In this document: positions 1-7,825 of the stretch, piece by piece
Numbering within the stretch: the stretch's first letter is position 1
Layout: every line of letters starts with the position of its first letter
Origin: Trichocoleus sp. FACHB-46
Lineage (GTDB): Bacteria > Cyanobacteriota > Cyanobacteriia > FACHB-46
NCBI RefSeq assembly: GCF_014695385.1
Contig: NZ_JACJOD010000013.1
Location: 248,001 to 312,000, forward strand
Reading direction: 5' to 3'
DNA length: 64,000 nt
The notes under the pieces: generated by a model
The model's database searches: none
What the model saw: only the letters and a program-made list of their open reading frames with translations
What the model was told of the DNA's origin: nothing
Program-made: the position numbers and the translations under genes

Positions 1-1
1 G

Positions 2-826
2 CCAGGAGCGATCGCTCAAACCTCCAGTCTTTGTCCAAAGCCTGCATTAGAGCGCTTGACTCGCTACAAGGTTAAGTCGGGTGAAACGCTAGAGAGTATT
101 GCTCAGAAATATAATTTGATTCCTGCAACTTTGATGGGGTTTAATCCTAGCCTGAGGAGTGGCAAAGCAACTCCTGGCGCAGAGATTGTGATTCCCCCTT
201 ACAACGGGGTGCAGGTAAGCGTTCCAGCAGGCCAAACTTGGCGAGATGTCGCAGCGACCTACAAAGTGCGGGCTGATGTGCTGTTTGAAGTCAATGGTTG
301 CTCAGCCAAACCTGCCACTGTTTTTGTCCCCGGTGTAAATTGGTCTCCAGTCGGCTCCGCCCCACCCAGCATCAGCCCCAAAGATCGCGATAACTATGGC
401 TTAACAAGCTACCCTCTGCCCACCACGGCGACGGTGCTGCTAGGTTACGGTTGGCGGCTACAGCCTGCGATCGCTCAAGTGGCTTTTCATAGCGGCATTG
501 ACCTTGCAGCTCCAGTCGGCACCAATGTTCTAGCGGCAGGCGATGGTGTGGTAGCTTTTGCTGATCAACAAGGCAGCTATGGCAGTTTAGTTGTGATTAA
601 TCATGCGGGTGGAAGGCAGAGCCGCTATGCGCAGTTAGGCAGCATCAAAGTCAAGGCGGGCCAGACCGTGAAGAAGGGCGCGCTAGTTGGTACGGTCGGC
701 ACCACTGGAACGCCTAGTTCAAAAGCAACTCATCTACATTTCGAGGTGCGCTACAACTCCAATTTAGGGTGGGTCGCTGAAGATCCAGAACCTTATATTC
801 AGGGCATGAAAGTGGCAAAACAGTGA
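2..826 (+). CDS. LysM / M23 murein peptidase, 5' partial
   Basis: Cell-wall peptidase that would cut peptidoglycan cross-bridges in the periplasm, or activate an amidase. The frame is open to the window edge and already encodes a segment typical of the middle of this family (Cys-Pro-Lys-Pro then Leu-Thr-Arg-Tyr). The TTG at 56 is therefore probably internal and the gene starts outside the window. Visible order: a LysM repeat beginning with the YKVKSGETLESIAQ segment, a second weaker LysM-like stretch (VSVPAGQTWRDVAATYKV), then an M23 (LytM) domain. The M23 zinc ligands are visible as HSGID (first His and Asp) and HLHFEV (the HxH pair). All catalytic residues are present, so an active enzyme is expected. 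The next gene follows after 31 bases on the same strand. Confidence 0.9.
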   Translation, partial: PGAIAQTSSLCPKPALERLTRYKVKSGETLESIAQKYNLIPATLMGFNPSLRSGKATPGAEIVIPPYNGVQVSVPAGQTWRDVAATYKVRADVLFEVNGCSAKPATVFVPGVNWSPVGSAPPSISPKDRDNYGLTSYPLPTTATVLLGYGWRLQPAIAQVAFHSGIDLAAPVGTNVLAAGDGVVAFADQQGSYGSLVVINHAGGRQSRYAQLGSIKVKAGQTVKKGALVGTVGTTGTPSSKATHLHFEVRYNSNLGWVAEDPEPYIQGMKVAKQ

Positions 827-857
827 TTCAATAAGAAACTGTGAATAAATATTAAAG

Positions 858-1724
858 ATGAGCCACCCATCGCCTGAACAACTCCAAATCTTTTTAGACG
901 TTGCCACGGAAGCAGTGCTGGCAGCAGGAGTCATCTTGCAAGATTACTGGGGCCACCTAGAAGGGATTGAGGAGAAAGGTCGTCCCGGAGATTTAGTCAC
1001 AAAAGCGGACAAGGCCGCAGAAGCAGCGATCCTTCAGGTGCTGCGTCGCCATGTTCCCGATCATCCGATTTTGGCTGAAGAATCAGGGCAGCTCGACAAC
1101 ACCGCCAGCGAATATCTGTGGGCGATCGATCCCTTAGATGGCACCACGAATTATGCCCACCAATATCCTGTCGCCGCAGTTTCGGTGGGGCTGTTAATTG
1201 AGGGGGTGCCGCAAGTCGGAGCTATTTTTGACCCCTTCCGCCAAGAACTATTTCGCGCCGCTACAGGATTGGGAGCCACTCGCGATCGCCGCCCCATTCA
1301 AGTCTCAAAAACCGCTGAACTTAGCAAGAGCCTTTTAGTCTCAGGCTTTGCCTACGATCGCCGTGAAACCTCAGACAATAACTACGCCGAATTTTGTCAT
1401 CTTACTCACCTGACTCAAGGGGTGCGTCGTAGCGGTTCGGCTGCGCTAGATCTAGCCTATGTGGCCTGTGGTCGTTTCGATGGCTATTGGGAGCGGGGGC
1501 TGTCCCCTTGGGATATGGCAGCAGGTATTGTGTTGGTTCGCGAAGCGGGTGGACAGGTTACAGCTTACGACCAAAGCCCTGTAGTCATCCCTTCCGGTCG
1601 CATTCTCGCTACGAATCAGCAAATTCACAGCGCTTTGAGCAATGAACTGTTACAGGTGAGCGCTGCATCAGCCGCAAGAAGTGATAACAATGTATTAAGT
1701 CAGGATGCTAGCCACCCCTCCTAA
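858..1724 (+). CDS. Inositol monophosphatase family protein
   Basis: Mg2+/Li+-sensitive sugar-phosphate phosphatase of the IMPase/SuhB fold, acting on inositol phosphates or related phospho-sugars in the cytoplasm. The 288 residues carry the family signatures in order: the AEESG metal ligand, WAIDPLDGTTNYAH (motif 1, metal-binding Asp residues) and SPWDMAAGIVLVREAGG (motif 2). Length is normal, with a poorly conserved tail after about residue 265. It lies 31 bases after the peptidase gene and may be cotranscribed. Cyanobacteria carry several paralogues (SuhB, HisN-type histidinol-phosphatase, CysQ). Proximity to hisZ is suggestive of HisN but not proof, so I give no gene symbol. Confidence 0.9.
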   Translation: MSHPSPEQLQIFLDVATEAVLAAGVILQDYWGHLEGIEEKGRPGDLVTKADKAAEAAILQVLRRHVPDHPILAEESGQLDNTASEYLWAIDPLDGTTNYAHQYPVAAVSVGLLIEGVPQVGAIFDPFRQELFRAATGLGATRDRRPIQVSKTAELSKSLLVSGFAYDRRETSDNNYAEFCHLTHLTQGVRRSGSAALDLAYVACGRFDGYWERGLSPWDMAAGIVLVREAGGQVTAYDQSPVVIPSGRILATNQQIHSALSNELLQVSAASAARSDNNVLSQDASHPS

Positions 1725-1792
1725 GGCATGCATCCCCTGCGAGGCAAAGTAGACTAGAAGCATTTACGTAGTAGGAAGTGAGACCACAAACC

Positions 1793-2755
1793 ATGTCTTT
1801 TCAAATTGACCGAGGGCTATTTAAGCTGGATTTCACTGACTACTACGCCATCTTGGGAGTCCCAATCAACTCGGACGCTAAAGAGATTCGAAAGCGCTAT
1901 CTTAAAATCGCGCGTAACCTCCATCCAGATAGCTTTTCATCCGAATCTGAGGACGAAAAGCAGCAAGCCACAGAGTTATTATCCAAGCTCGTTAATCCAG
2001 CTTACGAAAAATTATCTCAAGATCGCGAACGAGCTGAATACGAAGTCTTAGTGCGGCTGAAAGGTCAACAAGCTATTAAAGAAAAAGATTCTGTTCAAAT
2101 CTTTAGTGAAGTAGCGACACAACTCTCTAAAGCTAATGATGTTGACCATGCCTACAAAACGGCACTACAAGAGATAGCAACTAAGCAGTATCAAACTCTA
2201 GATCAGATCCTGGAACTGACTGGTCAAATTAGTGAGTTAAATTTTGTCTACCTCCTACGCAAAGGTGGTGCCGTTCCAGGGTCTTCACAGACTAAAAATC
2301 AGGCTGCGGGGGGTGCTGCAACTTCTAATCAAGCAGGTAAATCTAATCAAGCGGCGAATGCTGCTCCAGCGCCTTCTACTGCTTCACAAGCCAAGCCAAC
2401 CGCTGTAGAACAATATTGCCGTCGGGCCGAAGAATTGATTGTTAGAAACGCTTTTGCTCAAGCAATTTTGGAACTCCGCGACGGTTTGAAATTAGAACCA
2501 AATAACAGCCGCTGTCATGGCTTGTTGGGCATGGTGTATTTGAAGCAAAACCAGGCCAAAATGGCTAAGATTCATATTGAGCGAGCACTACAGTTAAATC
2601 CCAAAGATGAGATAGCTTTGGAAGCGAAGCAGAAATTAGATAAGCTGTCTGCTGGAACTGGCGGCAAAGCTAAACCAGCCAAGGCTGGTCAGTCCGAGAA
2701 ACCCCGTGATTCGGGTGGTGGTTTGTTTGGTTTGTTTGGTGGAAAGAAAAAATAA
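1793..2755 (+). CDS. J-domain protein with C-terminal TPR
   Basis: Cyanobacterial DnaJ-type cochaperone, presumably stimulating an Hsp70 (DnaK). The ATG at 1793 is preferred over the GTG at 1778 because the protein then begins MSFQIDRGLF, the form I recognise for this family. The J domain spans about residues 13-80 with an intact HPD at 44-46. A Gln/Ala/Ser-rich linker (about 160-205) follows, then roughly two TPR units (about 205-285, with LKLEPNNSRCHGLLGMVYLK). The tail is Lys/Gly-rich (GGGLFGLFGGKKK). No Cys-rich zinc domain is present, so this is not a canonical DnaJ. The stop codon overlaps the hisZ start by one base (TAATG), pointing to translational coupling. Confidence 0.88.
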   Translation: MSFQIDRGLFKLDFTDYYAILGVPINSDAKEIRKRYLKIARNLHPDSFSSESEDEKQQATELLSKLVNPAYEKLSQDRERAEYEVLVRLKGQQAIKEKDSVQIFSEVATQLSKANDVDHAYKTALQEIATKQYQTLDQILELTGQISELNFVYLLRKGGAVPGSSQTKNQAAGGAATSNQAGKSNQAANAAPAPSTASQAKPTAVEQYCRRAEELIVRNAFAQAILELRDGLKLEPNNSRCHGLLGMVYLKQNQAKMAKIHIERALQLNPKDEIALEAKQKLDKLSAGTGGKAKPAKAGQSEKPRDSGGGLFGLFGGKKK

Positions 2756-3984
2756 TGGTTTATCAACCACCTGCTGGAGCTAGAGATCTCCTGCCACTCG
2801 ATGTGGCTCAAAAGCGCTGGATTGAGAAGGGTCTACAGCAAGTGTTTCATCGCTGGGGCTATCACCGCATTATTACTTCAACCTTAGAGCGGCTGGATAC
2901 CCTGATGGCTGGGGGAGCGGTGCAGCGCTCTACGGTGATTCAAGTTCAAGATGCCGAGAATGAGGTGTTGGGGCTGCGGCCAGAACTGACAGCTTCGATC
3001 GCACGGGCAGCAGTGACTCGGATGGCGGGTGCTACCTATCCCCAACGGCTCTACTACAACGCCAATGTATTTCGGCGGGCGGCTCAAGCGAATCACAACC
3101 GTCAGCAGGAGTTTTACCAGGCGGGCGTGGAGCTGTTGGGCGGCGGTGGCTTAGTGGCAGATGCGGAGATTCTGCTGTTGCTGGCCGACTGCCTGAAGAA
3201 TCTTGGTCTAGCCCAGTGGCACTTGGTATTAGGAGAAGCAGGACTGACGCGATCGCTACTCTCGCCGTTTCCGAGCCACTTGCAGGACACGGTACGGCAA
3301 GCGATCGCTCATCTAGACCGCATTGCCCTAGAAACTCTCCCTCTCTCGCCAGAACTGCGGGAACGAGCGCTGTTTTTGGTGGATCTGCGCGGTCGCCCAG
3401 CGGATGTGCTGCAAAAGGTGTCAAGTTTAGACCTGGATGCGGCTCAGCGTGAAGCGGTAAATAACCTCAAGTCTTTGGTGGAACTGTTGAGTGATAGTTT
3501 TGCTGCACAGCCAGGCCAATCTCCCCTGATTCTCGATCTCAGCTTGATTCAAACCTTCGACTATTACACAGGCATTGTGTTTGAAGTGGTGAGTGAGGCG
3601 GAGACGGGGCAGCGCGTGTTGGGCCAGGGTGGACGCTATGACCAGTTGTTAGGTCTGTATCATCCTCAAGGAGAAACGTATCCTGGGATTGGTTTCTCGC
3701 TCAATATCGAGGATTTGCATCAAGTGCTGTTGCCCACCGAGCAATTGCCTCAGGAAACACCGAATAGTGATTGGTTGGTGGTGCCAGAAAGCGCTCAAGC
3801 TTATACGGCGGCTTTTGCTTATGCCCAAAAGTTGCGGGAGTCGGCTGAGTTGGTGCGGGTTGAGGTAGATTTGGGCGATCGCCACTCCCCAGAAGCGGTG
3901 CGGGAATATGCGCGCGATCGCCGGATTGCCCAGGTGGTTTGGATTAAGGTGGATGGTTCTGCTGAGGTAGAGTCACTCACCTAA
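2755..3984 (+). CDS. hisZ: ATP phosphoribosyltransferase regulatory subunit HisZ
   Basis: Regulatory partner of the short form of HisG, the first enzyme of histidine synthesis. It is a class II aminoacyl-tRNA-synthetase-like (HisRS paralogue) protein without tRNA charging activity. The start region (PPAGARDLLP), the GLRPELTASIARAA segment (motif 2 region) and LGQGGRYDQLLGLY with PGIGFSLNIE (motif 3 region) identify it. The 409 residues are typical of HisZ and lack the HisRS anticodon-binding domain. The ATG at 2755 overlaps the preceding stop codon (TAATG). hisG is not in the window, so the complex must form with a distant gene product. Confidence 0.93.
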   Translation: MVYQPPAGARDLLPLDVAQKRWIEKGLQQVFHRWGYHRIITSTLERLDTLMAGGAVQRSTVIQVQDAENEVLGLRPELTASIARAAVTRMAGATYPQRLYYNANVFRRAAQANHNRQQEFYQAGVELLGGGGLVADAEILLLLADCLKNLGLAQWHLVLGEAGLTRSLLSPFPSHLQDTVRQAIAHLDRIALETLPLSPELRERALFLVDLRGRPADVLQKVSSLDLDAAQREAVNNLKSLVELLSDSFAAQPGQSPLILDLSLIQTFDYYTGIVFEVVSEAETGQRVLGQGGRYDQLLGLYHPQGETYPGIGFSLNIEDLHQVLLPTEQLPQETPNSDWLVVPESAQAYTAAFAYAQKLRESAELVRVEVDLGDRHSPEAVREYARDRRIAQVVWIKVDGSAEVESLT

Positions 3985-4071
3985 TCTCGTCCTGAATCTT
4001 TAGGTTGATCCTGATAGCTTAGAAGAAGCAATCAGATTGATTTTTTTTGCGTTTTTGAGAGAGAGAACACT

Positions 4072-4296
4072 GTGCCACATACGATTGTTACGAATATTTG
4101 TGAAGGCGTTGCCGATTGTGTAGATGCTTGCCCAGTGGCCTGTATTCATGAGGGTCCTGGTAAGAACACGAAAGGGACTGATTGGTATTGGATCGATTTT
4201 TCTACCTGTATTGACTGCGGGATTTGTTTGCAGGTTTGTCCGGTGGAGGGGGCGATCGTGCCGGAGGAGCGGCCTGATTTGCAGAAGACGCCTTAG
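4072..4296 (+). CDS. Bacterial-type 4Fe-4S (7Fe/8Fe) ferredoxin
   Basis: Small electron carrier of 74 residues with a GTG start. Two cysteine sets are visible. The first half has Cys10, Cys16, Cys20-Pro and Cys24, spaced like the variant cluster I site of seven-iron ferredoxins. The second half has the classical CxxCxxCxxxCP motif (CIDCGICLQVCP). Whether the first site holds a 3Fe or 4Fe cluster cannot be read from sequence. It is a monocistronic-looking gene 87 bases after hisZ. The redox partner is unknown. Confidence 0.92.
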   Translation: MPHTIVTNICEGVADCVDACPVACIHEGPGKNTKGTDWYWIDFSTCIDCGICLQVCPVEGAIVPEERPDLQKTP

Positions 4297-4327
4297 TTGT
4301 TAGTTCCTGACTTGAGGAAGCCGAACC

Positions 4328-4379
4328 TTTGGGGGCAGGTGCCCCCAAACCCCCACTGGGGGACGGTTGCGTCCCCCAG
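4328..4379. repeat. Two adjacent perfect palindromes
   Basis: Two hairpin-forming palindromes lie between the ferredoxin and the ABC ATPase. The first has arms TTTGGGGGCA / TGCCCCCAAA (4328-4337 and 4340-4349) with a 2-base centre. The second has arms CTGGGGGACG / CGTCCCCCAG (4356-4365 and 4370-4379) with a GTTG tetraloop. Neither is followed by a clear T-tract. They look like a small dispersed palindromic element, a common class in cyanobacterial intergenic DNA. That assignment is inference. Confidence 0.6.
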
Positions 4380-4431
4380 ACCCCCTCCAAAAGGGTGATT
4401 GAGTCTAACTGATACCTCCCTTGCTTCCTAC

Positions 4432-4477
4432 GCTCTACTCCCTATCCCACTGCCCCCTAAGCTCTACTCCCTATCCC
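4432..4477. repeat. Direct repeat in pyrimidine-rich tract
   Basis: A perfect 17-base direct repeat (GCTCTACTCCCTATCCC) occurs at 4432-4448 and 4461-4477. It sits in an almost pure C/T tract that ends at the next start codon. Such pyrimidine strings recur between cyanobacterial genes. No function is evident. Confidence 0.6.
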
Positions 4478-4497
4478 CTATCTCTTAACCCCTACCC

Positions 4498-5229
4498 ATG
4501 ACCCATTCTGCTCCTTTGCTTGAAGTTGAAGATGTCTATGCAGGTTATGTGAAGGATCTGAATATTCTGCAAGGCGTGAATATGCGGGTGTATCCGGGGG
4601 AGTTGGTGGCGGTGATTGGGCCGAATGGGGCGGGTAAGTCTACGCTGGCGAAAACGGTTTTTGGGTTGTTGACGCCAAATAGCGGCAAGATTACGTTCCA
4701 AGGGGAAAGTATTGCGGGTCTGAAGTCGAATCAGATTGTGCAGCGGGGCATGTGCTATGTGCCGCAAATCTCTAATGTGTTTCGATCGCTGAGTGTGGAT
4801 GAAAACCTGGAAATGGGGGCTTTTATTCACAATGAGCCGTTGGACGCAACCAAGGATCGCATTTATACGATGTTTCCTGACTTGGCAGGGCGGCGGCGGC
4901 AGCGGGCGGGCACTCTGTCGGGTGGTCAGCGGCAAATGCTGGCGATGGGGCGAGCGTTGATGCTGCAACCAAGCTTGATGTTGCTGGATGAGCCTTCGGC
5001 GGCGCTATCACCGATTTTGGTGAACAATGTGCTGGAGCAAATTAAGCAAATTAATCAAAACGGGACAGCGATCGTGCTGGTGGAGCAAAATGCTCGTAAG
5101 GCGCTGGAGATGGCCGATCGCGGTTATGTATTAGAGGCGGGGCGCGATCGCTTTGAAGGGCCAGGGCGTGACTTGCTCTATGATCCCAAGGTGGGTGAAT
5201 TGTACCTTGGGGCGGGTAAGGCTCACTGA
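4498..5229 (+). CDS. livF: Branched-chain/neutral amino acid ABC ATPase, LivF type
   Basis: Nucleotide-binding subunit of a high-affinity amino acid importer (LivF; NatE in the cyanobacterial N-I system). Over 243 residues it shows Walker A GPNGAGKST, a Q-loop in YVPQISNVF, the ABC signature LSGGQRQMLAMG and Walker B LMLLDEPSAAL. The C-terminal GPGRDLLYDPKVGELYLG is typical of LivF. The other transporter subunits (LivG, LivH, LivM, binding protein) are not nearby, so the gene is scattered, as is common in cyanobacteria. The UrtE subunit of urea transporters is the main alternative. Confidence 0.87.
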   Translation: MTHSAPLLEVEDVYAGYVKDLNILQGVNMRVYPGELVAVIGPNGAGKSTLAKTVFGLLTPNSGKITFQGESIAGLKSNQIVQRGMCYVPQISNVFRSLSVDENLEMGAFIHNEPLDATKDRIYTMFPDLAGRRRQRAGTLSGGQRQMLAMGRALMLQPSLMLLDEPSAALSPILVNNVLEQIKQINQNGTAIVLVEQNARKALEMADRGYVLEAGRDRFEGPGRDLLYDPKVGELYLGAGKAH

Positions 5230-5301
5230 GACAGATGAGAGTCAAGCAGTAACTTCTGCAATTATGCAAAATAGGTATAGCTTTTGTGACCATTCTTCAA
5301 C

Positions 5302-7176
5302 ATGAGTTACTGCCTCAATCCTGTATGTCGAAACCCTGAGAATACGGGTGATGTGGAAAAGTGTTTGGCATGCGGTACACCTCTACGGTTAAAAGAGCGA
5401 TACCGAGCTATAGAACCAATTGGTCAAGGAGGCTTCGGTAAAACCTTTTTAGCGATTGATGAAGATTTACCTTCAAAGCCGCACTGTGTAATCAAACAAT
5501 TCTTTCCTCAAAGCAGTCAAAGCTTTTCAAAAGCAGAAGAGTTATTTCGTCGTGAAGCTGAGCAGCTGGAACAACTGGGTAAGCGGCACCTTCAAATTCC
5601 GGAATTATTTGCTTTCTTTGAATTGGGTAGCGGTTTGTACTTTGTTCAAGAGTTTGTTGATGGACAAGACCTAGACCAAGAACTCAAGAACGTAGGAAAA
5701 CTTGACGAAGCCAAGATTTGGTGCTTGCTTGAGGAGTTACTATGTATCCTCAAATTTATTCATAGCAACCGAGTAATTCATCGCGATATAAAGTCTGCAA
5801 ATATTATTCGTCGAAGCACTGATCACAAACTTGTCTTGGTAGACTTCGGCATTTCTAAGCTTGCGAGCGAGACTGGTATAGAGGTAACTGGAACTGTAAT
5901 TGGTAGTCGTGGATATGCTGCCCCAGAGCAAGAAGAGGGAAAAGGTTATTTTTCCAGCGATCTTTTTGGTTTAGCTGCAACCTGTTTTTATTTGTTGACG
6001 AGTGTGCAACCTTCTAAAGTACTATCGCAATGGGGTAACTGGCAGAAGAATTTAAAAAACCATCTGAAGAGAAATAATATTAGTGATGACTTAAGAGACT
6101 TGCTTGTCAGACTTTTGCAAAGAACTCCTAGCCAACGATATCAATCAGCAGATGAAGTCATTGAGCTTCTAAACTCTATAAGACCTCAGATTACTGTTGC
6201 ACCGACATTGCCTGTCTTCACAATCGCGGATAGAAAAATAAATGAAATATGGCCATGCGAAAAAACCTTGACTAGCCACTCGTCAACCGTACTTTCTGTA
6301 GCCATTAGTCCGGATGGTCAAGTCTTGGCTAGTGGTAGTGGTGTGGATGACATGCTAGTCAAAATCTGGGAGTTAAGCACAGGAAAACCTATCCGAAGCC
6401 TCTTTGGGCATACAAGCGGAGTGCAGTTCGTTACTATTAGTTCTGATGGTCAAACTCTTGTAAGCGCTAGCAGTGATAAGGTAATCAAGGTTTGGGACTT
6501 AGTTACAAAACATTTACGTCACACCATCACGGAAGACTCTAACTGGTTTTGGTCAGTTACTACTAACTCCAGTGCAGAAATTCTTGCTGTTGGTCATGAG
6601 AACGGGGCTAACTTATGGGACTTGACAGCGGGTAAACTACTCGGCACGCTGGTCAGCCAAGATCGGTTCTCAGATGACTATTCTATAGATGGACCTATTT
6701 TTTCAGTGGCAATCAGTCTTGATAATCAGATTGTTGTTGGTGGTAGCCATGACGGAAAGATCAAACTTTGGGAATTAAGCACAGGTAATTTGTTAGATGT
6801 TATTTCAACTGGACATGAAGGGCTAGTGAAACCTCTTATCTTTAGTCCTAACGAACACATTCTTGCTAGCAGTGGAAGTGATGACAGCACAATTAAGGTT
6901 TGGGACTTAAAGAATCATGAATTAGTTCACACTTGCAACGGCCATACAGATCGGATTCGCGCACTTGCTTTCAGTCCCGATGGTCATACTCTAGCAAGCG
7001 CTAGTAGTGATGAGACAGTTGGGTTATGGGATATGAAAACAGGTGAAAAATTGTTAAGCCTTGAAGGTCATAGTGGGCCAGTTCTATCAGTAACCTTTAG
7101 TCCTGACAGTCAAACCCTTGTTACTGGGGGTCAGGATAAAACTATTAAAATCTGGCAACGCGCTTGTATACTGTAG
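5302..7176 (+). CDS. Zinc-ribbon Ser/Thr protein kinase with WD40 propeller
   Basis: A 624-residue soluble signalling protein in three parts. Residues 4-24 form a four-cysteine zinc ribbon (Cys4, Cys9, Cys21, Cys24). Residues 34-290 are a Hanks-type kinase with glycine loop GQGGFGKT, catalytic Lys65 (VIKQF), HRDIKSANI, DFG and GYAAPEQ, so it should be active. From about residue 320, seven WD40 blades end in WELSTG, WDLVTK, WDLTAG, WELSTG, WDLKNH, WDMKTG and IWQRA, enough for one closed propeller. There is no membrane segment. A/T content is higher than in neighbours. The substrate is unknown; the propeller probably recruits it. Confidence 0.93.
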   Translation: MSYCLNPVCRNPENTGDVEKCLACGTPLRLKERYRAIEPIGQGGFGKTFLAIDEDLPSKPHCVIKQFFPQSSQSFSKAEELFRREAEQLEQLGKRHLQIPELFAFFELGSGLYFVQEFVDGQDLDQELKNVGKLDEAKIWCLLEELLCILKFIHSNRVIHRDIKSANIIRRSTDHKLVLVDFGISKLASETGIEVTGTVIGSRGYAAPEQEEGKGYFSSDLFGLAATCFYLLTSVQPSKVLSQWGNWQKNLKNHLKRNNISDDLRDLLVRLLQRTPSQRYQSADEVIELLNSIRPQITVAPTLPVFTIADRKINEIWPCEKTLTSHSSTVLSVAISPDGQVLASGSGVDDMLVKIWELSTGKPIRSLFGHTSGVQFVTISSDGQTLVSASSDKVIKVWDLVTKHLRHTITEDSNWFWSVTTNSSAEILAVGHENGANLWDLTAGKLLGTLVSQDRFSDDYSIDGPIFSVAISLDNQIVVGGSHDGKIKLWELSTGNLLDVISTGHEGLVKPLIFSPNEHILASSGSDDSTIKVWDLKNHELVHTCNGHTDRIRALAFSPDGHTLASASSDETVGLWDMKTGEKLLSLEGHSGPVLSVTFSPDSQTLVTGGQDKTIKIWQRACIL

Positions 7177-7291
7177 CTTTCCCGCTACCGTTGATTTATA
7201 GGTTTTTCAAACTTTAGCGATTGAAAGATATTGAGTTGATTCTGACGTAGAATAAGTAATCTGGCTCAGCAAAAATTTTGACGACTCGTTC

Positions 7292-7771
7292 GTGACTCTG
7301 CAACTCGACTCTCACCACATTCAAGCGATCGCGGCTCACGCTGAACGCACTTACCCGGAAGAGTGCTGCGGTTTGCTATTGGGGAAATTGGGTTCAGGTG
7401 CTAGCGAATCCAGGATGGTGGTAGAAGTTCGTGCCACTGAAAATATTTGGACTCAGGATTTAGGAGACACGATCGAGTTGCCCAGTGATTGGGATGTGAT
7501 CCAACACAAGCATTTTTGGATTGATCCCCGCGAGATGCTGCAAGTTCAGCGGGAAGCCCGCGATCGCCACCTCGACATTATTGGTGTGTACCACTCCCAT
7601 CCCGATCATCCCGCCACACCTTCGGAGATGGACCGAATGTGCGCCTGGGCGCACTACTCGTATGTTATTGTTTCCGTTCAACACGGTAAAGTTATAGATC
7701 TGCGTAGCTGGAGCCTGACCGAAGACCATCGGTTCCAGTCAGAAGATATTTTGATTGCTGAGGCTGCTTAG
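7292..7771 (+). CDS. JAMM/MPN+ metalloprotease (Mec-like)
   Basis: Zinc isopeptidase/protease of the JAB1/MPN/Mov34 fold, 159 residues, GTG start. The complete JAMM motif is visible as H101-x-H103-P then S111-x-x-D114, with an upstream Glu in YPEECCGLLLG. Prokaryotic members of this type trim or release ubiquitin-fold sulfur-carrier proteins (MoaD/ThiS/CysO-like). It is followed after 54 bases by an E1-like activating enzyme on the same strand. That pairing supports a role in processing a sulfur carrier, though no such carrier is encoded in this window. Confidence 0.9.
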   Translation: MTLQLDSHHIQAIAAHAERTYPEECCGLLLGKLGSGASESRMVVEVRATENIWTQDLGDTIELPSDWDVIQHKHFWIDPREMLQVQREARDRHLDIIGVYHSHPDHPATPSEMDRMCAWAHYSYVIVSVQHGKVIDLRSWSLTEDHRFQSEDILIAEAA

Positions 7772-7825
7772 TTTTAGCGATTTCCCCGAACTCGCCTATC
7801 CCATCATCTCTTTGCATTCATTGCC

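Noticed and set aside
4492-4968. 158-residue minus-strand ORF, basic and His/Arg-rich
   Set aside because: It is antisense to the LivF ATPase, and its composition reflects the G-rich plus strand.
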